NCBI GenBank assembly: GCA_963575745.1
Contig: CAUYUJ010000914.1
Coordinates: 242,290 to 306,289, forward strand
Reading direction: 5' to 3'
DNA from: Prorocentrum cordatum
Lineage: Eukaryota; Sar; Dinophyceae; Prorocentrales; Prorocentraceae
DNA length: 64,000 nucleotides
Part shown: one piece after another, positions 31,378-43,474 of the stretch
How positions within the stretch are numbered: position 1 is the first letter of the stretch
Layout: every line of letters begins with the position of its first letter
Position numbers and translations under genes: made by a program
Notes under the pieces: generated by a model
Told to the model about the DNA's origin: nothing
Seen by the model: the letters and a program-made list of their open reading frames with translations, nothing else
Database searches by the model: none

Positions 31378-32640
31378 AACTTGAAGTTGTCAACTCCACT
31401 GCTCGCGCAATCATCCCACCCACTCACCCGCAACTTTGTTTGCAAAACCCATGCGGGAACGATTGCGATGAGTGCTGGGTGTTGGCTGGTGCATCTCTGC
31501 GGCCGCGCGAGCCCGCGCATGCTCGCGCGCGCAGCGGCCAGCCAATTTGGCGCGACCGACGCGAAAGCGGTGGCGCTGACCGCTCGGCGCACCCCACCGG
31601 GCATTTCAGTGCGAGTCGGCGACGAGGGCGGGCGCGGTATCATGGCAACGCCGTCAACTGTAAACACACTGATGATAGTAGCGATGACGTCGCCAACGAA
31701 AACGACGACGAGGAAGGAGGGAGGACGACGACGGCGACAACGACGACAACGACGACAACGACGAGGGAGGAGGGAGGACGGCGACGACGCGAACGACGAA
31801 GAAGGAGGAAGGACGGCGACGCCGACGACGACAACGACGCGGGAGGAGGGAAGACGACGACGACAACGACGACGACGACGGCGACGAAATAGGAGGGACG
31901 ACGACGAGACGCCGACGACGGACGACGACGACGACGACGAGGAGGGAGGAGGAAGGACGACCACGGCGACAACGACGACGGAAACGACCACGACGCCAAA
32001 GAGGACGACGACGACGAACACGAGGAAAGACAGAGGACGACGTAGGCGACGACGACGACGACGCGGGAGGAGGGAGGACGGCGACGACGACGACGACGCA
32101 AGAACGCGCGCGCACGCTTTTGTTGAACATCCGTGTTGCGAAACCTTGTGTTTTTGTAGGTTTTTTGGACACACGATTTTGAAATCCTTCCGAAACTGAT
32201 GGGGTTTTGAAGGATTTCGGCATACGCGCGCGACGACGCGCGCGTCTGCACTTCGTCTCATCTGTTGCAGAGGATTCTCGCGACGGCACACGCGCAAGGG
32301 CGTTCGACAGATTTCGACATGCGCGCGCGAAGCCCGTTTGGTAGCATGTGATGAAATCTTGGAAAACCTATGGTTTTCGTAAGATTTCGCAAGAGCTCGC
32401 GCGTAAGCTTTTTTAGCAAATCAATGTTGCGAAACCCTGTGGTTTTGTATGTTTTTGGGGAACTCGATTGCGAAATCCTTCCGATACCGAAGGTTTTTGA
32501 ATGATTTTGGCATGCGCGCGCGACGAAGCGCGTGTGTGCACGTCGTCCCATTTGTTGCAAGGGATTCGTGAAACAAAAGCCTGATGTTAGAGCAACAAAT
32601 ATTCCCGCGTATTGTTCACAACCATCCTGTGGTGTTGGGT
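31378..32640 (+). repeat. Duplicated block D, copy 2
   Basis: Collinear with copy 1: GAAGTTGTCAACTCCACTGC, CCCGCAACTTTG, (GAC)n at 31690-32100, and the two GTTGCGAAACC subunits at 32125-32400 and 32420-32570. Its terminal piece is displaced to 34290-34475 by the satellite between. It has a unique 31500-31660 segment absent from copy 1. Confidence 0.8.
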
Positions 32641-32699
32641 CCTCGTTTTGAAGAGACGACGCACCGCGTTCCTCACCTCCTCCTCCTCCCCCCCCTCCC

Positions 32700-32739
32700 T
32701 CCTCCCATCATCATCATCATCACCATCACCATCATCATT

Positions 32740-32791
<52 letters not shown>

Positions 32792-32802
32792 CCACCACCA
32801 CC
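32700..32802. repeat. (TCA)n microsatellite
   Basis: Near-pure (ATC/TCA)n that leads directly into the 90-bp satellite. Confidence 0.95.
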
Positions 32803-34250
32803 GATTTCGGCACACCCCTCACACGTTTCGTGGCCCCATAGGGAGCTCCACCGAAGGCCCCAGTGGCAGGGTCCGCATGCCTCCCCACCACCCATTTCGG
32901 CACACCCCTCACACGTTTCGTGGCCCCATAGGGAGCTCCACCGAAGGCCCCAGTGGCAGGGTTCGCATGCCTCCCCACCACCCATTTCGGCACACCCCTC
33001 ACACGTTTCGTGGCCCCATAGGGAGCTCCACCGAAGGCCCCAGTGGCTGGGTTCGCATGCCTCCCCACCACCCATTTCGGCACACCCCTCACACGTTTCG
33101 TGGCCCCATAGGGAGCTCCACCGAAGGCCCAGTGGCAGGGTCCGCATGCCCCCACCACCCATTTCGGCACACCCCCATCACACGTTTCGTGGCCCCATAG
33201 GGAGACCGCTCCGCATGCCTCCCCACCACATTTCGGCACACTTCACACGTTCGTGGCCCCACAGGGAGCTCCACCGAAGGCCCCAGTGGCAGGGTCCGCA
33301 TGCCTCCCCACCACCCATTTCGGCACACCCCTCACACGTTTCGTGGCCCCATAGGGAGCTCCACCGAAGGCCCCAGTGGCAGGGTCCGCATGCCTTCGGC
33401 ACACCCCTCACACGTTTCGTGGCCCATAGGGAGCTCCACCGAAGGCCCCAGTGGCAGGGCATGCCTCCCCACCACCCATTTCGGCACACCCTCACACGTT
33501 TCGTGGCCCCATAGGGAGCTCCACCGAAGGCCCCAGTGGCAGGGTCGCATGCCTCCCCACCACCCATTTCGGCACACCCCTCACACGTTTCGTGGCCCCA
33601 TAGGGAGCTCCACCGAAGGCCCCAGTGGCAGGTTCGCATGCCTCCCCACCACCCATTTCGGCACACCCCTCACACGTTTCGTGGCCCCATAGGGAGCTCC
33701 ACCGAAGGCCCCAGTGGCAGGGTCGCATGCCTCCCCACCACCCATTTCGGCACACCCCTCACACGTTTCGTGGCCCCATAGGGAGCTCCACCGAAGGCCC
33801 CAGTGGCCTGGTTCGTATGCCTCCCCAACACTCATTTCGGCACATCCCTCACACGTTTCGTGGCCCCATGGGGATTTCCACTGAAGGCCCCAATGACTGG
33901 GTTCGCATGCGCCCACCCATTTCGGCACACCCCTCACACGTTTCGTGGCACCATAGGGAGCTCCACCGAAGGCCCCAGTGGCTGCGTTCGCATGCCGCCC
34001 CCACACAAATTTCGGCACACCCCTAACACGTTTCGTGGCCCCACAGGGAGCTCCACCGAAGGCCCCAGTGGCTGCGTTCGCATGCCGCCCCCACACCCTC
34101 TTCGGTGCACCCCTCACACGTTTCGTGGCCCCATAAGGAGCTCCACCGAAGGCCCCAATGGCAACGTTCGCATGCCGCCCCCACACCCATTTCGGCACAC
34201 CCCTCAAACGGTTCGTGGCCCCATAGGGAGATCCACCGAAGACGGCACTC
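32803..34250 (+). repeat. 90-bp satellite, about 16 units
   Basis: Unit: ATTTCGGCACACCCCTCACA, CGTTTCGTGGCCCCATAGGG, AGCTCCACCGAAGGCCCCAG, TGGCAGGGTCCGCATGCCTC, CCCACCACCC. Units 1-11 are 95-100% alike, some with 1-20-bp deletions (for example 33185-33245 and 33388-33420). The last four (33810-34250) are clearly diverged, giving an old edge. Because 90 is a multiple of three, all frames are open within intact units, but the deletions break every frame, so it is not coding. Confidence 0.95.
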
Positions 34251-34478
34251 ACACCAGCATTACTCACAACTGCATATGGTTGGGTCCTTCGCCAAGCAAA
34301 TTTTTTAACAAGGGAACCTCAGGGGGAGCGATACCGCCCCCCTGGGGATAGTGTAAATCCATATCTAAGATGGACATGTGGTCAGAATCATATATGATTT
34401 ACATGCCCGAAAAGGGGACCGATAACGCCGGGGGGAGGTAGAGTCTATTTTCCTTTGCTAGAAAGGAGAATCTAGATC
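34251..34478 (+). repeat. Displaced terminal piece of block D
   Basis: ACAAGGGAACCTCAGGGGGA, GGACATGTGGTCAGAATCAT, ACCGATAACGCCGGGGGGAG and TAGAAAGGAGAAT match 31205-31370. TCACAACTGCATATGGTTGGGTCC at its start repeats 32615-32640, so the satellite sits between two copies of that sequence. Confidence 0.7.
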
Positions 34479-34547
34479 GTGCGATCTGCGTGGTTCAATC
34501 TACGTCGTGCGGTCTATGTGGAGCAAGTTGTTTGGTGTTGTGTGGTG

Positions 34548-34591
<44 letters not shown>

Positions 34592-34795
34592 TGCAATTTA
34601 AGTTGTGCAATCTACGTTGTGCAATCGATGTGATGCCATCTATGCGGTGCACTCTGTGTGGTGCTGTGTGTGGTGCTCACCTTATGCTGTGCAACATGTG
34701 CGGATCAGTCTATGTGGTGCAGGGTGTGTTATCCAACGTGTGCTCTGCAACCTATGTTGTGCCAGATGCGTCGTGTAAACCTACGTGGTGCGCTC
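34479..34795 (+). repeat. GTGGTGCAA-type repeat with (TA)n, no LINE
   Basis: About 17 degenerate units of GTTGTGCAATCTACGTG surround a (TA)n run at 34549-34587. This is the uninterrupted counterpart of the LINE-1 target. Confidence 0.7.
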
Positions 34796-35315
34796 CCTGC
34801 TGCGGCGACGAGGTGGCTACGGGGCGGCGATGGCGACAAGGGAATGCAAAGCAACGCAGAGAACCGCAAAACAAGACGTGAGGTGCAGTGTAACGGCGGC
34901 CAGAGCGGCGACGGCGAAGGCGGGGCGACGGCGACAGCACAGCCGCTCCGTGCGGGCACACTGGAGCGCCGTGCGGCCGCCGTGTGCGGGGAAACACGCC
35001 CCTCGCTGCGGCGCACACTGGGTGCCCGCCTCGCCTCGCCCCTCGCCTGGCGCGGCGGGTCGGGGCGGCGCCTGCTTTCCACGGGCCCCAGTCGTCATCG
35101 GCTCCGTGGTACTGCTCCTGGGGGGGGGGGGGGGGGGAGGGGGAGGGAGGGAGGGGGGGGGGCGGAGGAGAAGGAGGAAGGGTGAGTGGAGGAGATAGGA
35201 GGTCATTGACCTGGTCGTCGTCATTTCCGTCGCCGCCGCCGTCGCCGCCGCCGCCATCACCACCGCCTCCGCCGCCGCCGCCATGGTCGTCGTGGTCGTC
35301 GTCGTCGTCGTCGTG

Positions 35316-35348
<33 letters not shown>

Positions 35349-35870
35349 CGCTGAACTCGTACATTGCATCTTGGGGGGACCTCGTCTGTCCCATCGCGCC
35401 AGCCATCAACGACGGAGCGCGCCAGGGTCGGCGCAGGAGGCGCCGCCAGGGCGCCCAATCGCAGATTCAAGAAAACCACGCGGAGCTCGGAGAGTCTATT
35501 CCCCATGTCCTAAGATAGGGTTCTTCTTGCTATTGAGACGCCGCCGACTCCCTCCCTCACACACACAAACACACCTTCCCTCCTCCTCCTCCTCCTCCTC
35601 CTGATCCTCTTCTTCTCCTCCTTCTTCCTTAAGTGACCGCGTCCTTGTTGGCGGGCATGTTGTGACCCCTCTCGGACGACTTCGAAGGGGGGGCCCTCGG
35701 GAGCCCATCGGGCGTGGTGTGGCCCTGTGTTGGCCCCGTGACCCAACGGGGCTGTCTCACCCCGTGCTGGCCAAGACCGCCGCTCCAGCACAGAGCCCTT
35801 GTACCGCGATTGAAATGGACAGCGCCATATGGCTAAGGTGGGCCGCGTTTCACCTTTACACCTGCTCGCA
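34796..35870. other. Low-complexity and unassigned DNA
   Basis: A GGGGGG/GGGAGG run lies at 35130-35165, (GCC/GTC)n at 35215-35350 and (CTC)n at 35578-35605. 35425-35455 (GCCAGGGTCGGCGCAGGAGG) recurs at 48590-48625. No supported gene. Confidence 0.5.
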
Positions 35871-36170
35871 CTCAGACGCACACACACACACACACAAACA
35901 CACTCAGACTCACTCATACTCAGACTTACGCACAATCAGACTCACTCAACTCAGAACCACTCACACTCATATTTACTCACACTCAGACTTACTCACAATC
36001 AGACCTACTCACACTCAGAGACTTACTGGTACTCACACTCTAGCCCACTCGTGCTCTGACTTACTCACACGCACACTCTCTCACACTCATGCTCCCCCAC
36101 GCTTAGGCTCACTCACACTCAGACTCACTCGCACTCATATTCAAACACAGACTCACTCACCCTCATACTC
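35871..36170 (+). repeat. 12-bp minisatellite (CTCACACTCAGA)n
   Basis: Variants of ACTCACACTCAGACTTACTC with interruptions and a (CA)n start. Degenerate but continuous. Confidence 0.85.
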
Positions 36171-36174
36171 AGAC

Positions 36175-36298
36175 TGATGGGCCTGTTTTCCACCACCACC
36201 ACCACCCTAAGCTGGAGGGGGGACGGAGGAGGAGGAAATGGAGGAGGAGGACCCTCTCCCCCTCCAGTTTATGGTGGTGGTGAAAAACAGGCCCATCA
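36175..36298. mobile_element. Foldback/MITE-like element F1, copy 2
   Basis: Ends TGATGGGCCTGTTTTCCACC (left) and, reverse-complemented, TGATGGGCCTGTTTTTCACC (right). The inner arms contain CTGGAGGGGG and CCCCCTCCAG. Same arm design and loop composition as 9572-9712. Confidence 0.75.
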
Positions 36299-36845
36299 GG
36301 GACTCCTCTACTTTCAGGAGCAGGCTGTGAGCCTGTTTTGGGCGGGGCGCCAATTTCTCAGGACCCCGAGGGGGGGATCCGAGAGCTGCCGCCGGCCCGC
36401 TCGCGGCCGCACTTGTGGAGAGAGTCTCGGGCGGCTCTTTGCCTGCTTTGTGCTTTGGCTTCCTCCGCTTCTTCCTGAATCAGTGCTCGCACTGAAGGGG
36501 TCCTATAGCGGAAGTGGAAAGATTTGGCGACAGCCTCCCGCCGATGCTGGTAGCAAGCTGGGTTCCCGGGTTCCTAGTTCCGGGTTCCCGGGTTCCCGAT
36601 TATTGGTTCTGGGCCAATTTCGGTGGGTTCTGGGTTCCCGGGCTCCCGGGTTCCCAGTCGATCCTCAGAGAAAACCATCCACTGATTGGGTTTGTTCTCT
36701 GGTGTAATTTGGTATCGGAGGTGAGGGGGTGAGATCGAAGTGGAACGGAGAGCCCCCCTACCGGGAAATCGATTTCGGTTTCGTGTTCGTGCGTGCCGTA
36801 CGTGCGGGCGAGGCGAAGCTGCGTGGGCGGGCGAGAGAAAGTCTC
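36299..36845. other. Unassigned; GGGTTCCCGG repeats
   Basis: 36555-36660 has seven or so GGTTCCCGGGTTCC iterations. TTTGGTATCGGAGG at 36708-36721 resembles an initiator-tRNA primer binding site (see findings). No ORF is supported. Confidence 0.45.
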
Positions 36846-36846
36846 C

Positions 36847-37072
36847 TGTGGCTGAGGCGCGGCCGGACCAAATGTCTCCCTTCCGGGCGGCCGGTGGCCC
36901 GCGGTGTCCCGCCGGTGTCCCGCGAAAGTCCCGTGTGGCTGAGGCGCGGCCGGACCAAATGATTCCCTTCCGGGCGGCCGGTGGCCCGCGGTGTCCCGCT
37001 GGTGTCCCGCGAAAGTCCCGCGGTGTCCCGCGGTGCCCCGCGGTGTCCCGCCGGTGTCCCGCGGTGTCCCGC
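36847..37072 (+). repeat. 87-bp tandem duplication and CGGTGTCCCG decamers
   Basis: Two 87-bp units (TGTGGCTGAGGCGCGGCCGG start) are followed by about seven CGGTGTCCCG iterations, which run straight into the (GAT)n array. Confidence 0.85.
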
Positions 37073-38107
<1,035 letters not shown>

Positions 38108-38325
38108 CGTTGATTGTGAGAGCGGTTGTGATATCGATAGTGAAATCGATAGTGAGACCGAATGTGATATCGATTGTGAGATCGATTGTGAGATCTACAG
38201 TCAAATCAATTGTGAGATAGATCGAGTGAGATCGATTGTGAGATCGATCGAGGGAGATCGATCGAGCGAGACCGATACTGAGATCGATAGTGAGATCGAT
38301 AGTGAGACCGATCGAGTGAGACGTT
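38108..38325 (+). repeat. 12-bp minisatellite (GATCGATTGTGA)n
   Basis: About 17 degenerate units. The minus-strand translation gives repeated Leu-Thr-Ile-Asp and is not a gene. Confidence 0.9.
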
Positions 38326-39535
38326 GGTTCCCTCCCCCCCCCGAACCTCCTTATCACCCGAAGGGTGGTCGTATAGGTAACGGTGAGGATGTCTCGGACG
38401 AGGCGCTGGCTGTTGCACCCCAGTGGAAGCCGCCAGGGATGGTTACACTCGCCTGTCCGCGGCCGGATTGTGGGGATGTCTGGACCGAGGCGCTCGTTGT
38501 GCACCTCCGACTCCTGCCCATTCAGAGCCATCCAATGAGCTCGAATCCGCCACCGTGCCTCTGGGCACGGGGTGGGCGTGTCCTCGGGTGCTTTGCTTCA
38601 TCTTCTAAGCCTCAACCCTCACTCCTGAGGGTCTCGTCGGGTCCCGGAGCCCAAATTGCCAAATTTGGCGGGGTTTCTCGCGTGGCCCCTGGGTTCCCCC
38701 GCATCTTGTCGCGTAACGTTTCCAGGCCCAAGAGGGCCCCGAGACGGGCCAGGAGGGCCCCAAGAGGCTCCGACGGCCCAAGAGGGCCCCCCGGACCTCC
38801 AGACGGCCAGGGCCCCGAGTCGCCGAACAATCGCTCCAAGGCCGCCTGTCTGTCTGCGAGATACCGTCATCGTTGTCCCTCATCGCAGCCGCCGTCGTCG
38901 TATCCGTCGTCCACTCGGACTCACGCTCACACCCAGACACTCAGAGCCAGAAGCTCACAACGGGACGCGCCCGAAAATCAGATCTCTCTGGGGATCTCCG
39001 CTTCGAGTCGTGCTTACATTGCCTGTTGCCCTTCGACTGCAGCACAGGGGAGGCCTCCCGAACGCGCAGCGCAGAACTGGACCACCGACCCGTCCCGGGG
39101 CCCGTCGGCTGCTTCTCTCTCGCGCGCTGCGCCAGGGCCACGGCGGCAACAGGCAGCACAAGGCCTCCGAGGCGGAGGCCTGCGTCCACAGGTTAGAACA
39201 AGCAGCTCCCGGGAGGCTCTCGCCAGGACCCTCGCCATCGCTCGGACGTCCGCTCCCCGTGCGTGTGTTGGGCTTCGTGCGCGCGCGCGTGTGTGTGTGT
39301 GTGTGTGTGTGTGCTCTTTCTTCTTCGCTAGCTGTCCCAAAACGTTGCTCCTAGATGGCCCAGGATTTCGGACGCTGGCTTCGCCAAGGGAACTGCAAAC
39401 GTCCAAGCAATGCCAAGAACGATGCAAGGCCACACTGAGCGAGATTGACGGGCCGCTGGGCCAGATTAGGCGGGATGAAGCCTGGAATTAGGCCAGCGTT
39501 GATGTTGAATTTAACCTCCCAGGAGATGCATACCA
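38326..39535. other. Unassigned, minor repeats
   Basis: An imperfect ~80-bp duplication (GAGGATGTCTCGGACGAGGC at 38383; GGGGATGTCTGGACCGAGGC at 38472), HR-like CCCAAGAGGGCCCC units at 38725-38810 and (GT)n at 39291-39312. No gene is supported. Confidence 0.45.
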
Positions 39536-39700
39536 AACTGCGGGGTCCCTGGAAGTCCCGTCCCCTTTCCCAGGGCCGGTTCTTCCTCCCGAGCCGTTCT
39601 CGGACGGCTCTGGGTCCCTGCGGTGGCCCCCCCAGAGGCCGAACACACACGATCCAAAACCTGGCGTCGCGAGCTGCAAGAGAAGACACGACTGTTGCCC
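39536..39700 (+). repeat. R1 repeat copy
   Basis: GGGGTCCCTGGAAGTCCCGT, CCCAGGGCCGGTTCTTCC, CGAGCCGTTCTCGGACGG and CAGAGGCCGAACAC, in R1 order. Confidence 0.65.
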
Positions 39701-39763
39701 TGTCACTCTCGTCCTGTCCCTGCTGAGCGGCGGCAGGCTGCGGCAGCGGCACTGTGACCAGTA

Positions 39764-39964
39764 TCGGCGGCGAGCCAAGGGGGAAAGTGAGAATGGGGCG
39801 GGCCTTCTCAGAAGGCTCGGAAGTTCCCAAGCCTTCTGAGAAGTTCTCTAAACCTTCCCCGAAGACGAAGAAAACCTCTCGGAAGGAGCAAGGGCTTCTG
39901 AGGAGTCCCGCCGCTGTCTAAGCATGCCTTCTCCTTCTCACTCCCCCCCCTCGCTCGCCGCCGA
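39764..39964. mobile_element. MITE family F4, copy 1
   Basis: A 201-bp element with terminal inverted repeats TCGGCGGCGAGCCAAGGGGG...AGTGAGAA and ...TTCTCACTCCCCC...CTCGCCGCCGA. It is flanked by 5-bp direct repeats CAGTA (39759-39763, 39965-39969). The interior has repeated CCTTCTGAGAAG palindromes. Non-coding. Confidence 0.8.
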
Positions 39965-39969
39965 CAGTA

Positions 39970-40654
39970 CCAGCTGTCGCGAGTTGCACCCAACGAGAGC
40001 GCGTCTTGGGTTAGGTTGGGCATGTCCTCCTACAGACGGGTTTTGGACGAAAGAGCAAAAACACTCGAAAAGTATTCGAACATGGTCAACAAAAAACAGC
40101 GAAATAGTCCGCAGAGCACTTCTTGGCCACTTTTGAATATTCCCCAGGAGGAGGGGGACGAGGAGGAGGAGGAGGAGGAGGAGGAGGAGGAGGGGGAGGG
40201 GGAGGAGGAGGAGGAGGAGGGAGGAGGAGGAGGAGGAGGAGGAGGAGGAGGAGGAGGAGGAGGAAGAGAGGAGGAGGAGGAGAGAGAGGAGGAGGGAGGG
40301 AGGGAGGGAGGGAGGGAGGGAGGAGACGGGGGAGGGAGGGAGGGAGGGAGGAAGGGAGGGATATGCCCGACGTCAGTCTTGGGGCGCAGGCGCCGTCGCC
40401 GCTGCCGCCGAGGGCGCCGACGGCGGCCCGCGGCGCCGAGCTCCTTGGGGCCCCAGTCGGCGCGGGGGTCGCCCGCGCCCGCCGCTGGCGGCCTGGGCGT
40501 GGTCGTCCTCGGGGAAGGGGGCGAGGGGCGGAGGAGGAGGAGGAGGAGGAAAAAGAGGAGGAGGAGGAGGAAAAAGAGGAGGAGGAGGAGGAGGAGGAGG
40601 AGGAGGAAGAGGAGGATGAGGAGAAGGAAGGGGACAAAGAGGAGGAGGAGGAGG
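39970..40654. repeat. Partial F3 end and long (GAG)n/(GGGA)n tracts
   Basis: 40014-40050 is an F3-like left end (GTTGGGCATGTCCTCCTACA). (GAG)n fills 40147-40290, (GGGAGGGA)n 40290-40365, GC-rich unique DNA 40370-40530 and (GAG)n again 40530-40655. Confidence 0.7.
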
Positions 40655-41592
40655 AGGACCAGTGGAACCCCAAGAGCCATTAACGATGCTGGAATTCACC
40701 CTCCCTCCAAGCTCCCTCTTCGTAGAGCCCTACAACGGCTCATTTCCATTGAGGGAACTGCCTTGTTGGAAGACAACAGACTGAAGATTCTGAAGCGTGC
40801 CACAAAATTGTTCTCGGGATTTCAACGCCACGTATCAACCTGACTGCTGCGTTTTCACGATCCAGAATCGTGCCAGAGCGCCATTGTTGGGGGACTTCAA
40901 CACAGCGAATCAGCATAATTGCTGCGCCCGCATATGCCTGAATCCTTCGAAAACACCATTTCTGGAACGTTGATCATGGGAATCCGTGAAACTCTTGCAA
41001 TTATGAAGACGAATGCGCGCGGCGCTAAAGCGAGAAACACATATTGAAAAGGAACCGTCCTCAATCCGTGAAACTTCTACAAATCTTTATAACGAGCGTG
41101 CGCGGCGCTAAGGCGAGAACCACGTTTTGAAAAAGAACCGCCCTCAATCCGTGAAGCTCTTGCAAAACCTGAAAACGAATGTGCGCGGCGCTAAACCACA
41201 CATTTTGAAAACCACCCGCCCTCAATCCATGAAATTCTTGTTTTGTAGAAAAGAATGTGCGCGGCGCTACGGCGAGAGCCACATTTTGAAAACCACCCGC
41301 CCTCAATCCTTGAAGCTCTTGCAAATTGATAAAACCAATGTGCGCGGCGAGCCACATTTTGAAAACCACCCGCCCTCAATCTTTGAAATCTTGCAAATTG
41401 TTAAAACACATGTACGCGGCGCTGAAGCGAGAGCCACATTTTGAAAACCACCCGCCCTCCATCTGTGAAGCTGTTGTCACTTGTTAAGCTTCAGAATCAT
41501 TCATGGTGTGGAATTCTCAGGCGAAGCGCCCGGCCCGCCCTAAGAACTGGCCTCGGGGTGCGACAGGGAGATGTTATCTATAAGGAGAAGGA
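40655..41592 (+). repeat. SSR-bracketed repeat R2, copy 1
   Basis: Head ACCCTCCCTCCAAGCTCCCT, middle AATCGTGCCAGAGCGCCATT, then about six ~85-bp subunits (TGCGCGGCGCTAAAGCGAGA, CCACATTTTGAAAACCACCC, GCCCTCAATCCGTGAAGCTC) and a tail ending CTATAAGGAGAAGGAATGGA. Collinear with 49565-50262. (GAG)n lies on both sides. Confidence 0.75.
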
Positions 41593-41655
41593 ATGGAGGA
41601 GGAGGAGGAGGAGGAGGAGGAGGAGGAGGAGGAGGAGGAGGAGGAGGAGCGGCGA
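41593..41655. repeat. (GAG)n microsatellite
   Basis: Right-hand bracket of R2 copy 1. Confidence 0.95.
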
Positions 41656-42240
41656 GGGCGGGTCTCTGGACGAGCGTGTCACGGCCAGGGATGTCTGCTC
41701 AACGTGTCGCGGCGGCGACCCCGGCGAAACGCTATGTCCTGCGAGTGGACAGCGAACGTGTCGCAGCGCGGGCGGGGGCGAACCGGGTGACGGAGAGGGG
41801 GGGAGCTGGACGGGCATGCGTTCAGGCTGTTCGGACAGCGGACATCGGCCTTGCCGCAGTGAGGCGCGAGGCCAGGCAACGTGGCACAGGAGCGCCAGCC
41901 TGTGAGGAGGTGCAACAACATGGGCATCTGGTGGGACAGTTCGCTGGCATACACAGCGCGTCTGCTGCCACGCACAAGCGAGCAAACAGAGCGTCTGGTG
42001 GCATCTGGTGGCGCAGTGGTGGAGCAGTGCTGGCAGACAGTGCGCTCAAGCTGTTACGGCCAGGAGCTTTTACTTGATGAGTCGCGGCGGCGGCCCCGGC
42101 GACACGCACAAGCAAATAGCGAACGTGTCGCTCCGCTCCGCGGGGCGGGGGGCTTCGAAAGGCTCGGGACCTTGGCGTTCGGGGGCCAGGACGCGATTAG
42201 CGTGTCGCGGCGAAGCGTGGTGCGGGATTAGACGAGCACG
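41656..42240. repeat. F2-interior-like repeats without the TIRs
   Basis: Three diverged iterations of GTGTCGCGGCGGCGACCCCG + GCGACACGC...AGCGAACGTGTCGC are seen. The best is at 42075-42230, matching 19775-19870 (AGCAAATAGCG, GTGTCGCTCCGCTCCGCGGG). The TIRs seen at 19.74/20.18 kb are absent. Confidence 0.6.
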
Positions 42241-43474
42241 CGGTCAGGCTGTTATCTTGAGGCACGCCAGCTGAGGAACGAACGCACCTGTTTGGGCCCC
42301 AAGAAGCGCCCTGGCGCACGAGAGGCGCTGGAGGATCCACCACGGGAGGGCGTGACGGACAGCGACCCGAGCCCCTCCCGAGCCCGAGCTGCTCCTTGCT
42401 TCGGCGTCGTGGCTGCGGGGAGAGGAGCAAAGGATGGCCCCTGGACTGAGCATCGCTTAACCGACCCCCCATTTCCAGGAACGTGGCCTCGGCCCCACTG
42501 GCCGATGCACACCCGTAGATGGAGATACGGGCCGTTTCCCTCGGGCCTCGAGGGGTGCATGCCTCACTGGGCAGCTGACATGGTGGGGGCCTGGATACAG
42601 TCACCCCGTGTAGTGAAGATGCGCGGTAAGGGTGCAAGGGTCTTGGAAGCCCAGGCCGAGGGCATCGGCAGCCCCGGGCGCGCACACCTCCGCGGGGAAG
42701 CCCCAGAGGCCGGCCAGCGGGCGGGGGAGGGCCAGCTGCCAGCAGCCAGCGACAGGGCGCGACGACGACGACGACAACGACGAAGACGACAACGACGAAG
42801 ACGACGACGACGACGACGACCACGACTCACATCGCAGACTGGGCGTTTCGCTTGAGTTTTCCGCACTCCACAGAATTTACGAACATAAAGCTTACAGCTG
42901 CGGAGATGGAGATTCGCCTTGAAATTGCCAGACAGCTACACATTGGAGGGAGGCTGTTTGATAATGTGAATGTCGCCTCGGGGCCGCCAGCGCACGTCTG
43001 CACTGATCTTGACGTCGACACCTACTTACCACAGCACAGATGTAACACATGTTGCCGCATTGGCGCCCAGTGTGCTCGTTCCACTCGAAAGTTTCAAGCA
43101 GGTACGCGCAAAGGCTTCACACAGCACAGATGCAACACAGGTTGCCGCACTTGCGCCGCGCATGCTCGTTCCACTCAAACGTTTCAACCAAGCAAGCACA
43201 TGCACAGACGTGCACAAGGCGCAGGGCGGCTCATTCTGGAAGTTGGCTCCCACAACGCGCTAAACAAATGCATGAGCTACACAGGAGGAGGGCGGATCTT
43301 TGTAAAATGGGGCTGCAGCTTGCTTTTTCGAACTGCTACGTCCTACAAGCCGCACATCCCGGCCAGAGGTCTGGGGGGGGGGGCCGTGGCATGGCCAGAG
43401 GATGCCCACCACAAGTCCGCCAGACGAACCGAACAAGCGAGGCCTTAGGGACTGCTTTTCTGCCTACCCAGACA
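42241..43474. other. Unassigned; (GAC)n and a 90-bp duplication
   Basis: (GAC)n at 42755-42828. At 43030 and 43120, two tandem 90-bp units start CACAGCACAGATG. A plus-strand frame reads LTAAEMEIRLEIARQLHIGG at 42885-42945, but it has no ATG and no extension I can support. Confidence 0.45.

Noticed and set aside
30005-32250. Several 130-375-codon ORFs on both strands
   Set aside because: Translations of (GAC)n, with Asp, Thr, Arg or Ser/Val runs depending on frame.
32803-34250. CRISPR-like array
   Set aside because: Repeat and spacer are not distinguishable; the whole 90 bp is conserved. Eukaryotic satellite.
32612-34351. Repetitive His/Pro and Trp/Gly-rich ORFs
   Set aside because: 90-bp satellite translation. 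Unit-length deletions destroy every frame, so no selection for coding.
34813-34825. GTGGCTACGG as another spliced-leader relic
   Set aside because: Only about nine bases resemble the leader and there is no TTTTGGCTC part.
42852-43448. 198-codon plus-strand ORF with Cys/His
   Set aside because: No ATG start, built over a 90-bp duplication; Cys spacing is just repeat periodicity.
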